Positions 31,868 to 40,070 of a DNA stretch of 64,000 nucleotides are shown in pieces. The notes below the pieces were generated by a model that did no database searches, had not been told where the DNA came from, and saw only the letters and a program-made list of their open reading frames with translations. Source of the stretch: CAVRAZ01 sp963719135 (GTDB lineage: Bacteria; Pseudomonadota; Gammaproteobacteria; DSM-19610). The position numbers were made by a program, and so were the translations under genes. Within the stretch, counting starts at the first letter, position 1, and each line of letters opens with the position of its first letter. The DNA lies in the NCBI GenBank assembly GCA_963719135.1, contig CAVRAZ010000001.1:186001-250000 (forward strand), written 5' to 3'.

Positions 31868-33109
31868 TCAGATCAGACGGCGCAACACCAGCGTACCGTT
31901 GGTTCCGCCGAAGCCGAAGGAATTGGACATGGCGATGTCGATTTTCATTTTTCGCGCCTGATTCGGGACGAAATCGAGATCACAGTCGGGGTCTGGCGTG
32001 AACTGGTTGATGGTCGGAGGTGCGACCTGATCCCGGACCGCCAGCGCGGTAAAGATGGCTTCAACACCCCCGGCGGCGCCCAGCAGATGACCGGTCATCG
32101 ACTTGGTGGAACTGACCGCGGTCTTGTACGCGTGATCGCCCAGCGCGGATTTCACCGCGTTCACCTCGGCGGTATCGCCGGCCGGCGTCGACGTGCCGTG
32201 TGCGTTGATGTAATCGACCTGCCGCGGATTGAGGCCGGCATCGCGCAGGGCGTTGACCATGCACCGCGCCGCGCCTTCGCCGTTCAGGGACGGTTGCGTC
32301 ATGTGGTACGCATCGCCGCTGCGCCCGTACCCGACCAGCTCGGCGTAGATGCGCGCACCGCGGGCGTGCGCGTGATCGTATTCCTCCAGCACCAGCACGC
32401 CCGCGCCGTCGCTCAGGACAAAACCGTCCCGATCGCGGTCCCACGGCCGGCTGGCGGCTTCCGGGTCCTCGTTGCGCGTCGACAGCGCTTTCGCCGCGGC
32501 GAAGCCGCCCAGACCGGTCGGCGTAGTCGCCATCTCGGCACCCCCGGCGATCATGACGTCGGCATCGCCGTAAGCGATGATGCGCGCCGCCTCACCGATG
32601 CTGTGCGTGCCCGTCGTACAGGCGGTGACCAAGGCGATGTTGGGCCCCTTGATACCGTACATGATCGAGAGGTTGCCGGAAATCATATTGATGATGTTGC
32701 CAGGCACGAAGAACGGGGAAATCTTGCGCGGCCCGCCCTGCAACAGGGCGCCGTAATTCTTTTCGATGCCGCGCAGGCCGCCGATTCCAGAGCCGATGGA
32801 CACACCGATACGTTCTGCGTTTGCGTCGGTGATCTCCAGGCCGGCATCGCGGATGGCCTGCACGCCCGCGGCGATGCCGTAGTGAATGAACGCCTCCATC
32901 TTCCTGGCGTCTTTCTTCGACATGTATTCGGTGACGTCGAAGTTTTCGATCGGCCCGCCGAAGCGCACCGGATAGTCGCTGACATCGAACGAGGTGATCG
33001 GCTTGATGCCGCTCCTGCCCGCGAGAATATTGTCCCAGGCCTCGCCGACCGAGAGACCCACCGGCGAGATGATGCCCAGTCCAGTGATGACAACGCGCCG
33101 GCCTATCAC
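31868..33109 (-). CDS. fabF: 3-oxoacyl-ACP synthase II
   Basis: 413 residues, complete. Thiolase-fold condensing enzyme: MIGRRVVITGLGIISPVGLS, active Cys in VTACTTGTHSIGEAAR (about residue 163), INAHGTSTPAGDTAEVNAV with the first His (about 303), TKSMTGHLLGAAGGVEAI with the second (about 340), and a C-terminal NSFGFGGTNGTLVLRR. It elongates acyl-ACP with malonyl-ACP and adjusts chain composition with temperature. It follows acpP by 259 bp in which a hairpin lies. Confidence 0.95.
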   Translation of the reverse strand: MIGRRVVITGLGIISPVGLSVGEAWDNILAGRSGIKPITSFDVSDYPVRFGGPIENFDVTEYMSKKDARKMEAFIHYGIAAGVQAIRDAGLEITDANAERIGVSIGSGIGGLRGIEKNYGALLQGGPRKISPFFVPGNIINMISGNLSIMYGIKGPNIALVTACTTGTHSIGEAARIIAYGDADVMIAGGAEMATTPTGLGGFAAAKALSTRNEDPEAASRPWDRDRDGFVLSDGAGVLVLEEYDHAHARGARIYAELVGYGRSGDAYHMTQPSLNGEGAARCMVNALRDAGLNPRQVDYINAHGTSTPAGDTAEVNAVKSALGDHAYKTAVSSTKSMTGHLLGAAGGVEAIFTALAVRDQVAPPTINQFTPDPDCDLDFVPNQARKMKIDIAMSNSFGFGGTNGTLVLRRLI

Positions 33110-33320
33110 GGGAGTCCCCTAGGCATCGGTCGGCGCAGCGACCGGCGAAACAGCGCGGCCGCCGTATGCGCGCGAACGACACCGTATTCGCGGCATCGCA
33201 TTCACCACGCCGGAATTCAGGTCGGCCGCGGTCAGATGGATGTGATGCTGGCGTGGTACATTCATAACGAGTCGTGCTTTTCCCTGACGCTGCCATGGCG
33301 GAGCGAAATCTGACAGACAT

Positions 33321-33348
33321 CCCGGGCGCACGCGTGACGCGGCCCGGG
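33321..33348 (-). terminator. Hairpin between acpP and fabF
   Basis: CCCGGGC (33321-33327) and GCCCGGG (33342-33348) form a perfect 7-bp stem just after the acpP stop in the transcript. There is no T run, so it may be a partial terminator or 3' stabiliser explaining the higher acpP expression common in this operon. The rest of 33110-33368 shows no gene. Confidence 0.45.
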
Positions 33349-33368
33349 CAATGCAACACGGAAGTGGA

Positions 33369-33605
33369 CTAACTGATATGGGCCTGAACGTAGTCGATGG
33401 CTTGCTGGACAGTGGTGATCTTCTCGGCTTCGTCATCCGGAATCTCACACTCGAACTCTTCCTCAAGCGCCATTACCAGCTCGACGGTATCGAGGGAATC
33501 CGCGCCCAGATCATCGACAAACGAAGCCTCGTTGGTCACGGCATCCTCGCTCACGTCCAGCTGTTCCACGACGATCTTCTTGACGCGTTCTTCAACGTTA
33601 CTCAT
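33369..33605 (-). CDS. acpP: Acyl carrier protein
   Basis: 78 residues, the usual size. It is highly acidic, with the phosphopantetheine site in FVDDLGADSLDTVELVMALE (Ser at residue 37), preceded by KIVVEQLDVSEDAV. It carries growing acyl chains as 4'-phosphopantetheine thioesters to the fab enzymes encoded next to it. Upstream, a 258-bp AT-richer region (33606-33863) separates it from fabG and probably contains a separate acpP promoter. Confidence 0.96.
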   Translation of the reverse strand: MSNVEERVKKIVVEQLDVSEDAVTNEASFVDDLGADSLDTVELVMALEEEFECEIPDDEAEKITTVQQAIDYVQAHIS

Positions 33606-33863
33606 GGTTGGTCATTCCTCTGTTCTCAGTCGAAATAGCGCATTTCGCGCGCGTATTGTATGTAAAAGACCCCGTCCGTTCCAGCCGGCGCGCGAATGCC
33701 TGTCCGCCGCGAAAATCCTGGTGACGGACTTGAAATGGGAACGCACGGTAGCAAATCCTATATCCTTTGTAAACAGTATTTTAGCGGGCCCAGATCATGC
33801 ATTTTATCCGACGACGACCGACACCGATTGGACATTGCACGACAGTACGCCGGCGGCCGCCGT

Positions 33864-34607
33864 TCACGCCATGTACATGCCGCCGTTGACGTGCAGGGTC
33901 TCGCCCGAAATATAGGCGGCGCGCGGCGAACAGAGAAACGCCACGGCAAATGCGATGTCCTCTGCCTGACCCAGACGCGCGGCGGGAATCTGGCCGATCA
34001 ACGCCGCGCGCTGTTCCGCCCCCAGCGCCCGCGTCATATCGGTTTCGACGAAGCCCGGAGCGACGACGTTGACCGTGACGCCGCGCGACCCGATTTCACG
34101 CGCAAGCGATTTGCTGAATCCGACAATGCCGGCCTTGGCCGCAGCGTAATTGCTCTGCCCGGGGTTGCCCGTGGAGCCGACCACCGACGCGATGCTGACG
34201 ATGCGGCCGTGTTTCGCTTTCAACATGCCGCGCAGGCAGGCGCGGCTCAGCCGGAACACCGAACTGAGATTGGTGTCGATCACCGCGTCCCATTCGTCGT
34301 CTTTCATCCGCATCAGCAGATTGTCGCGGGTGATGCCCGCGTTGTTGACCAGAATGCCCGGCGCCTCGTAGTTCGCCTTGATACGCGTCATGAGCTGGTC
34401 CACCGATTCGGGGGCCGTGACGTCCAGCGGCATGCCGCAGCCTGAAATCCCGGCTGTCTCTAAGGCCGCGCCGATGGCGTCCGCGCCGGATTCGGTGGTG
34501 GCGGTGCCGATGACGGTCGCACCCTGTCGACCCAGCTCCAGGGCGATGGCGCGGCCGATGCCGCGGCTTGCCCCGCTCACTAGCGCGATCTGATTGTTCA
34601 GTTCCAT
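33864..34607 (-). CDS. fabG: 3-oxoacyl-ACP reductase
   Basis: 247 residues. Short-chain dehydrogenase: NADP loop VSGASRGIGRAIALELGRQG (residues 12-31), ILVNNAGITRDNLLMRM, catalytic Ser in IVSIASVVGSTGNPGQSNYAAAK with Tyr and Lys at about 151 and 155, and VNVVAPGFVETDMTRAL. It reduces 3-oxoacyl-ACP with NADPH. It lies 24 bp downstream of fabD and 258 bp upstream of acpP. Complete and typical. Confidence 0.96.
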   Translation of the reverse strand: MELNNQIALVSGASRGIGRAIALELGRQGATVIGTATTESGADAIGAALETAGISGCGMPLDVTAPESVDQLMTRIKANYEAPGILVNNAGITRDNLLMRMKDDEWDAVIDTNLSSVFRLSRACLRGMLKAKHGRIVSIASVVGSTGNPGQSNYAAAKAGIVGFSKSLAREIGSRGVTVNVVAPGFVETDMTRALGAEQRAALIGQIPAARLGQAEDIAFAVAFLCSPRAAYISGETLHVNGGMYMA

Positions 34608-34631
34608 GCTCCGCTCCGTTGCCTGAGTACC

Positions 34632-35588
34632 TCAGCCGCCCAGCGCCGCGATCGCCGCGCTCAGGCCGGCCGGATCTTCGACGGCGATCGCCGTCTGTTC
34701 TTTTTCGATGCGCTTGTTGAGCCCGGCCAGCACCCTGCCCGGACCCAGTTCGACGACGGTGGTGACGCCGGCCGCGCGCAGCGCGCGGATCGTCTCCACC
34801 CAGCGCACCGGGCGGTAAAGCTGCTCGGTGAGCGCCCTGCGGATTTCCGCAGGCGTTGCATGCCGCAACACGTCGATGTTGTGCAGCACGGGCGTCGTCG
34901 GGGAATGCACGGCCAGTGCCTCCAGCACCTTCGCGAAATGCTGGGCCGCCGGCCGCATCAGCGCGCTGTGCGAAGGCACCGACACCGGCAGCTTGACCGC
35001 GCGCTTGGCGCCGGCCTCCCTGGCCAGCGCCATCGCGCGCTCGACCGCCGTGTTGTGGCCGGCGATGACCACCTGACCGGGCGAGTTGAAATTGACGGCG
35101 CCGACCACCTCGCCCTGGGCTGCTGCCTGTGCGCACGCGGCGGCAACCGCGGCGTCGTCCAGACCGAGGATCGCCGCCATGGCGCCGACCCCTTCCGGCA
35201 CTGCGTTCTGCATCGCATGGCCGCGCTGCTCGACCGCCTTGACCGCATCGGCAAACGACAGCGCGTCGGCGCACACCAGCGCGGTGTACTCGCCCAGACT
35301 GTGGCCGGCCATCCACGCCGGCCGCAGGTCGGTCGCCTGTTTCCAGCAGCGCCAGAGTGCGACGCCGGCTGCAAGCATCGCCGGCTGCGTGCAGGCCGTC
35401 TGGTTGAGCAGTTCAGCCGGTCCGTTCTGCGTCCGGTGCCAGAGATCGTAACCGAGAATTTCAGAGGCCTCGGCAAAGGTGTCGCGCACCAGGGGATGCT
35501 GCGCGGCCATTTCCGACAACATCCCGACCGCCTGCGAGCCCTGTCCGGGAAATACGGTTGCCAGCTCTGGCAGCACTGTTTCCGACAT
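34632..35588 (-). CDS. fabD: Malonyl-CoA:ACP transacylase
   Basis: 318 residues. FPGQGSQAVGMLSEMA at the start, active Ser in MAGHSLGEYTALVCA (about residue 94), MQNAVPEGVGAMAAILGLD, and LPVSVPSHSALM with the catalytic His (about 203). It loads malonate from CoA onto ACP. It lies 33 bp after the fabH stop. A second His-containing segment (VLHNIDVLRHA) is also as expected. Confidence 0.95.
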   Translation of the reverse strand: MSETVLPELATVFPGQGSQAVGMLSEMAAQHPLVRDTFAEASEILGYDLWHRTQNGPAELLNQTACTQPAMLAAGVALWRCWKQATDLRPAWMAGHSLGEYTALVCADALSFADAVKAVEQRGHAMQNAVPEGVGAMAAILGLDDAAVAAACAQAAAQGEVVGAVNFNSPGQVVIAGHNTAVERAMALAREAGAKRAVKLPVSVPSHSALMRPAAQHFAKVLEALAVHSPTTPVLHNIDVLRHATPAEIRRALTEQLYRPVRWVETIRALRAAGVTTVVELGPGRVLAGLNKRIEKEQTAIAVEDPAGLSAAIAALGG

Positions 35589-35621
35589 AATTTAAATCCA
35601 GCGTCCGATCGGTGAATAAGG

Positions 35622-36590
35622 TCAAAATCGGGTGAGAATGGCGCCCCAGGTGAACCCGCCGCCGAAGGCCTCCAGCAGCAGCGTCTCGCCGCGCTTGATG
35701 CGGCCGTCGCGCACGGCGACGTCGAGCGCCAGCGGCACCGATGCCGCCGAGGTGTTGCCGTGCTCGTCGACCGTGACCACGACGCGGTCCATCGGCATTT
35801 TCAGTTTTCTCGCCGTGGCCTCGATGATGCGGATATTGGCCTGATGCGGAATCAGCCAGTCGATGTCGCCTTTGCGGAGATCGTTGGCATCCAGCGTCTC
35901 GTCGACGATGCGCCCCAGCGTGTTCACGGCGACCTTGAACACCTCGTTGCCCTTCATGCGGATGAAGCCGCCGCCGTGATCGAGGCTCGCGTAGCCCTGT
36001 CCGACACCGCCCGGAACCATCAGCAGATGTTCATAGGCGCCGTCCGCGTGCAGATGGGTCGACAGTATGCCCGGCTCCTCGCCGGCTTCGACCACCACCG
36101 CGCCGGCGCCGTCGCCGAACAGCACGCAGGTGCTCCGGTCCGACCAGTCCAGCGTGCGCGAGAGCGCTTCGGCGCCGACCACCAGCGCGCAGGTCGCGGC
36201 TCCGGTCTTGATGAACTTGTCGGCGATGCTGAGTGCGTAAATGAATCCGGTGCAGACGGCCTGCACGTCGAAGGCGGTGCAGCCGTGCCGGTCGAGATTG
36301 CGCTGCAGCAGGCATGCAGTGCTCGGAAAGACCCGATCGGGCGTCGTCGTCGCGACGATGATCAGGTCAACGTCCTGCGGGTCGCGGCCGGCGGATTCCA
36401 GCGCGCGGCGCGCGGCGTTTTCCGCCAGGTCCACCGTGTTCTGCCCGTCGGCCACGATGTGGCGCTTGGCGATGCCGGTGCGCTCGCGAATCCATTGATC
36501 CGAGGTGTCGACGATCTTTTCCAGATCGTGGTTGGTCAGCACCTTGTCCGGTAGATAGGACCCGGTGCCGATAATGCGCGAATAGATCAA
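35622..36590 (-). CDS. fabH: 3-oxoacyl-ACP synthase III
   Basis: 322 residues, starting at TTG 36590, which overlaps the plsX stop (TTGA) and gives the expected LIYSRIIGTGSYLPDKVLTN N-terminus. No ATG fits. Active Cys in VQAVCTGFIYAL (about 113), His in LIPHQANIRIIEA (about 249) and Asn in DEHGNTSAASVPLAL. It starts fatty-acid synthesis by condensing acetyl-CoA with malonyl-ACP. The TTG start with overlap implies coupling to plsX translation and perhaps a low expression level. Confidence 0.93.
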   Translation of the reverse strand: MIYSRIIGTGSYLPDKVLTNHDLEKIVDTSDQWIRERTGIAKRHIVADGQNTVDLAENAARRALESAGRDPQDVDLIIVATTTPDRVFPSTACLLQRNLDRHGCTAFDVQAVCTGFIYALSIADKFIKTGAATCALVVGAEALSRTLDWSDRSTCVLFGDGAGAVVVEAGEEPGILSTHLHADGAYEHLLMVPGGVGQGYASLDHGGGFIRMKGNEVFKVAVNTLGRIVDETLDANDLRKGDIDWLIPHQANIRIIEATARKLKMPMDRVVVTVDEHGNTSAASVPLALDVAVRDGRIKRGETLLLEAFGGGFTWGAILTRF

Positions 36591-37615
36591 ACCGCCTGCC
36601 TCTCTGCCAACAGGGACTGCAACTGGTTGCTGATGCGTTCGGGCACCGACTGGCGCGCGGCCCGGATCGCGACGTCGATGGCCGTTGCGAACGCCAGTAC
36701 ATCCGCGCCGCCATGGCTCTTGATCACGGTGCCCTTGAGGCCGACCAGACTGGCCCCGTTGTAACGCCGGGGATCCATGCGCCGGCGAAACGCCTTCAAG
36801 ACCGGCAGTGCGCACAGCCCGGCCAGCCTGGTGAAGCTATTGCGCGAAAATTCGGCGCGGATGAAATGCGCGATCATGCGCGCGACACCCTCGCCGGTCT
36901 TCAGCGAAACGTTGCCGACGAAGCCGTCGCAAACCACCACGTCGGCCGAACCGTCGTAGACATTGTCGCCTTCGACGAATCCGACATAGTGCAGGGAACT
37001 CTTGCTCAGCAGTGCCGCCGCCTCCCTGACCGTGTCATTGCCCTTGATCTCCTCCTCGCCGATGTTCAGCAGCGCGACCCGCGGTTCGGGATTGGCGTCG
37101 ATCGCATTGGCGAGCACCGAACCCATGAGCGCGAACTGGAACAGATGCTCGGCGGAGCTGTCCACGTTGGCGCCCAGATCCAGCATCCAGGTGTGACCGG
37201 TCATGGTCGGCAACGAGGTGCAGATGGCGGGCCGGTCGATGCCCGGCAGGGTTTTCAGTACATAACGCGCAGTCGCCATCAGGGCGCCCGTGTTTCCCGC
37301 GCTGACGCACGCGTCGGCCTCGCCCGCCTTCACCAGATCCAACGCCACGCGCATGGATGAATCCTTCTTGAAGCGCAGGGCGTGCGAAGGCGGTTCGTTC
37401 ATTTCCACGGTCTGCGAGGCGTGCTGCACGCGCAGGCGGTCGGCGTGGGCGCGGCCGGCGGGTTCGACGCGCGACGAAATCGCGGGCGCGTCGCCGACCA
37501 GCACCAGACAGACGTCCCCGCGCTGTGACAGAACTTGCAGGGCGGCGGGAATGACGACGTCCGGACCGTGGTCGCCGCCCATGACGTCCAGCGCTACGGT
37601 GACGAGGGCGGTCAT
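36587..37615 (-). CDS. plsX: Phosphate acyltransferase PlsX
   Basis: 342 residues. VALDVMGGDHGPDVVIPAALQ at the N-terminus, ASQTVEMNEPPSHALRFKKDSSM (about 70-92), ACVSAGNTGALMATARYVL, MLDLGANVDSSAEHLFQFA and VVCDGFVGNVSLKTGEGVARM are all family landmarks. It converts acyl-ACP to acyl-phosphate, the first step toward phosphatidic acid with PlsY. It is downstream of rpmF and overlaps fabH by 4 bp, the standard gammaproteobacterial arrangement. Confidence 0.95.
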   Translation of the reverse strand: MTALVTVALDVMGGDHGPDVVIPAALQVLSQRGDVCLVLVGDAPAISSRVEPAGRAHADRLRVQHASQTVEMNEPPSHALRFKKDSSMRVALDLVKAGEADACVSAGNTGALMATARYVLKTLPGIDRPAICTSLPTMTGHTWMLDLGANVDSSAEHLFQFALMGSVLANAIDANPEPRVALLNIGEEEIKGNDTVREAAALLSKSSLHYVGFVEGDNVYDGSADVVVCDGFVGNVSLKTGEGVARMIAHFIRAEFSRNSFTRLAGLCALPVLKAFRRRMDPRRYNGASLVGLKGTVIKSHGGADVLAFATAIDVAIRAARQSVPERISNQLQSLLAERQAV

Positions 37616-37731
37616 GCGCGCCGGCGTGACCGCCCGCGCGAAGGACGCGTCGGCCGGCGCACCGGAAACCGATTGCGCAACCCCTGCGCTCCGGACCCTT
37701 GGTCCGGCGGGTGATCGAGGAGCGCTTCCAC

Positions 37732-37911
37732 TCAGTCGATGTCTTTGCTGATGACCTTGCGCCCGCGGTAGTAGCCGTTCGGGCTGATGTGATGGCGCAG
37801 ATGCTTTTCGCCCGTCGTCGGCTCGATGGAAAGCGCCTCGCCTTTCAGGCGGTCGTGCGAACGGCGCATGTCCCGCTTTGAGGATGTTTTACGGTTTTGC
37901 TGTACGGCCAT
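37732..37911 (-). CDS. rpmF: 50S ribosomal protein L32
   Basis: A 59-residue protein read from ATG 37911: MAVQQNRKTSSKRDMRRSHD, then a basic middle and ISPNGYYRGRKVISKDID at the end. This is the cysteine-free form of L32 (no CxxC zinc pairs), usual in gammaproteobacteria. It lies between yceD (27 bp) and plsX (116 bp). It was found by its position and conserved N- and C-termini despite its small size. Confidence 0.95.
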   Translation of the reverse strand: MAVQQNRKTSSKRDMRRSHDRLKGEALSIEPTTGEKHLRHHISPNGYYRGRKVISKDID

Positions 37912-37938
37912 GACGGTGACTCCCGGACCACTTCAGAT

Positions 37939-38445
37939 TCAAGGTTTGTGTTTCAATTCTTCCAACACGGCAAACGGGCTGATCTTTCGCTCCAGCCGCG
38001 CCGCTTCTTCCCGTTGCATCCCGCATTGCGCCGCGTCCGAGTGCCTCGGTATGAGCGGCAGCGCGAGAATGATCTCGTCTTCCACCAGCTCGGTCAGGAC
38101 GATCGGATCCCGGCCGGCCAGCAACATTTCATAACCGTCCGGAAGCTGGTCGCCCTCGTCTTCCGCTGCGACGATGCCCAGCTTCAGGCGGATATCGAGC
38201 GGGACCGCCACCGGTCCGAGACAGCGCTGGCAGGTCAACTCCAGTGCGCCCTGAATGGAACCGGTCAGCGCGTACACGCGCCGCTCGTCGAGCCCGAAGT
38301 GCAGTTCGACCCGGATCACGCCTTCGCGAGAGCGCAAGTCGGGCGCGAGTCTTGTCAGACGGGAAACGGCGACTTCACCCCGAAAGGCCCGACCGACTTC
38401 CGCCAGCCGCAACGGTTCGACCTGTTCGGGCAACCGGTTCAACAT
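37939..38445 (-). CDS. yceD: 23S rRNA accumulation protein YceD (DUF177)
   Basis: 168 residues from ATG 38445; a longer open frame upstream belongs to the divergent intergenic region. DUF177 features: GSIQGALELTCQRCLGPVAVPLD with a CxxC pair (about residue 73) and DELVEDEIILALPLIPRH-like acidic stretch (ELVEDEIILALPLIPRH, about 118-134), then KISPFAVLEELK. It helps 23S rRNA accumulation and may be linked to lipid synthesis through its operon with rpmF and plsX. It is the first gene of the minus-strand fatty-acid block and is divergent from the pyruvate carboxylase genes. Confidence 0.9.
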   Translation of the reverse strand: MLNRLPEQVEPLRLAEVGRAFRGEVAVSRLTRLAPDLRSREGVIRVELHFGLDERRVYALTGSIQGALELTCQRCLGPVAVPLDIRLKLGIVAAEDEGDQLPDGYEMLLAGRDPIVLTELVEDEIILALPLIPRHSDAAQCGMQREEAARLERKISPFAVLEELKHKP

Positions 38446-38620
38446 AAGCGAGCGATTATACTTTCTCCGCGCGCAGCCTGTCAAAGCTAAGGGCTTGAAA
38501 ATAGCCGTGCTTCCGGACACCCTCGCGCCGCTTCCGGTTGACAGAAAAGTGCATTTTGCGTAGAAACGTCCGGGCGGGCCCGGATACCCCCCAGACCGAT
38601 TTTTCCCCGGAAGCAAACTG

Positions 38621-40039
38621 TTGATCAAAAAGATATTGATAGCTAATCGCGGCGAGATAGCCGTGCGCATCGTCCGCGCCTGCGCCGAAGCGGGAATCGA
38701 ATCGGTCGCCGTCTACGCGGACCCCGATCGCCACGCCCTGCACGTCAAGAAGGCCGACGAGGCCTACAACATAGGCCCGGACCCGGTGGCGGGCTATCTC
38801 AATGCCCACCGCATCGTGAACCTCGCCGTTGCAGCCGGGTGCGACGCCGTACATCCGGGCTACGGGTTTCTCTCCGAGAATCCCGAGCTGGCGATGATTT
38901 GCGCGCGCCGCGGCGTGCGTTTCATCGGGCCGTCGGCGCAGGTGATCCGCCGTATGGGCAACAAGATCGAGGCGCGCCGCTGCATGATCGAGGCGGGCGT
39001 GCCGGTGGTGCCGGGCAGCGACGCGAGTCTCAGCAGCGTCGACGAAGCCGTCGAGTTGGCCGGCACGATCGGTTACCCGGTGATGCTCAAGGCCACATCC
39101 GGCGGCGGCGGACGCGGTATACGCCGCTGCAACGACGAACGCGAACTGCGCCACAACTACGTGCGCGTATTGTCCGAAGCCAAGAAGGCCTTCGGCAGCG
39201 CCGAAATATTCGTGGAAAAATGCGTCGACCGGCCGCGCCATATCGAAGTGCAGATCCTGGCCGATTCGCACGGCAACGTGATTCATCTCTTCGAACGCGA
39301 CTGCTCCATTCAACGCCGGCACCAGAAACTCATCGAAATCGCCCCTTCGCCGCAGCTCACCAACGAGCAGCGGGCCGTCATCGGCGACTACGCGGTGCGC
39401 GCCGCCGCGGCCGTCGGTTACGAGAACGCCGGCACCGTCGAATTCCTGATGGACCAGGACGACCGGTTCTACTTCATGGAGATGAACACGCGGCTGCAGG
39501 TCGAACACACGGTTTCGGAGGCGATCACCGGCATCGACATCGTGCAGGAACAGTTTCGCATCGCCGACGGCCAGCCGCTGCGGTTCCGCCAGAGCAACGT
39601 CGCGCGCCGCGGTTTCGCCATGGAATTCCGCATCAACGCAGAAGACCCGCAGAACGATTTTCTGCCCAGCTTCGGCCGCATCACGCGCTACTACTCTCCG
39701 GGCGGTCCGGGCGTTCGCACCGACGGCGCCATCTACACCGGCTACACGGTGCCGCCCTATTACGATTCCATGTGCGTGAAACTGATCGTCTGGGCGTTGA
39801 CCTGGGAAGACGTTCTGATGCGCGCCCGGCGCGCGCTCAACGACACGGGCGTCTACGGCGTAAAGACCACCATCCCCTACTATCTCGAAGTGCTCGACGT
39901 TGCGGACTTTCAGGCCGGAAAATTCGATACGAGCTTCGTCGAGGCGCATCCGGAACTGGTGCGCTACAAGACCAGCCGCCCGACGCTCGATCTGGCGACC
40001 GTGATCGCGGCCTCGCTGGCGGCCAATCGCGGACATTGA
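38621..40039 (+). CDS. pycA: Biotin carboxylase subunit of pyruvate carboxylase (AccC-like)
   Basis: 472 residues from TTG 38621 with GGAAG upstream; it begins MIKKILIANRGEIAVRIVRA when TTG is read as Met. Motifs: AVHPGYGFLSENPELA, ATP loop KATSGGGGRGIRRC (about 160-173), EKCVDRPRHIEVQILAD, ERDCSIQRRHQKLIE, MEMNTRLQVEHTVSE with catalytic Glu/Asn/Arg. It carboxylates biotin using ATP and bicarbonate. The next gene supplies the carboxyltransferase and biotin carrier, so this pair forms the two-subunit (alpha4-beta4 type) pyruvate carboxylase rather than acetyl-CoA carboxylase. Confidence 0.85.
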   Translation: MIKKILIANRGEIAVRIVRACAEAGIESVAVYADPDRHALHVKKADEAYNIGPDPVAGYLNAHRIVNLAVAAGCDAVHPGYGFLSENPELAMICARRGVRFIGPSAQVIRRMGNKIEARRCMIEAGVPVVPGSDASLSSVDEAVELAGTIGYPVMLKATSGGGGRGIRRCNDERELRHNYVRVLSEAKKAFGSAEIFVEKCVDRPRHIEVQILADSHGNVIHLFERDCSIQRRHQKLIEIAPSPQLTNEQRAVIGDYAVRAAAAVGYENAGTVEFLMDQDDRFYFMEMNTRLQVEHTVSEAITGIDIVQEQFRIADGQPLRFRQSNVARRGFAMEFRINAEDPQNDFLPSFGRITRYYSPGGPGVRTDGAIYTGYTVPPYYDSMCVKLIVWALTWEDVLMRARRALNDTGVYGVKTTIPYYLEVLDVADFQAGKFDTSFVEAHPELVRYKTSRPTLDLATVIAASLAANRGH

Positions 40040-40070
40040 CACAGAAAGTTCTCCAGGGAAGAATCGATCA

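Noticed and set aside
31775..33313. 512-residue open frame antisense to fabF
   Set aside because: Overlaps the full fabF gene and lacks any motif.
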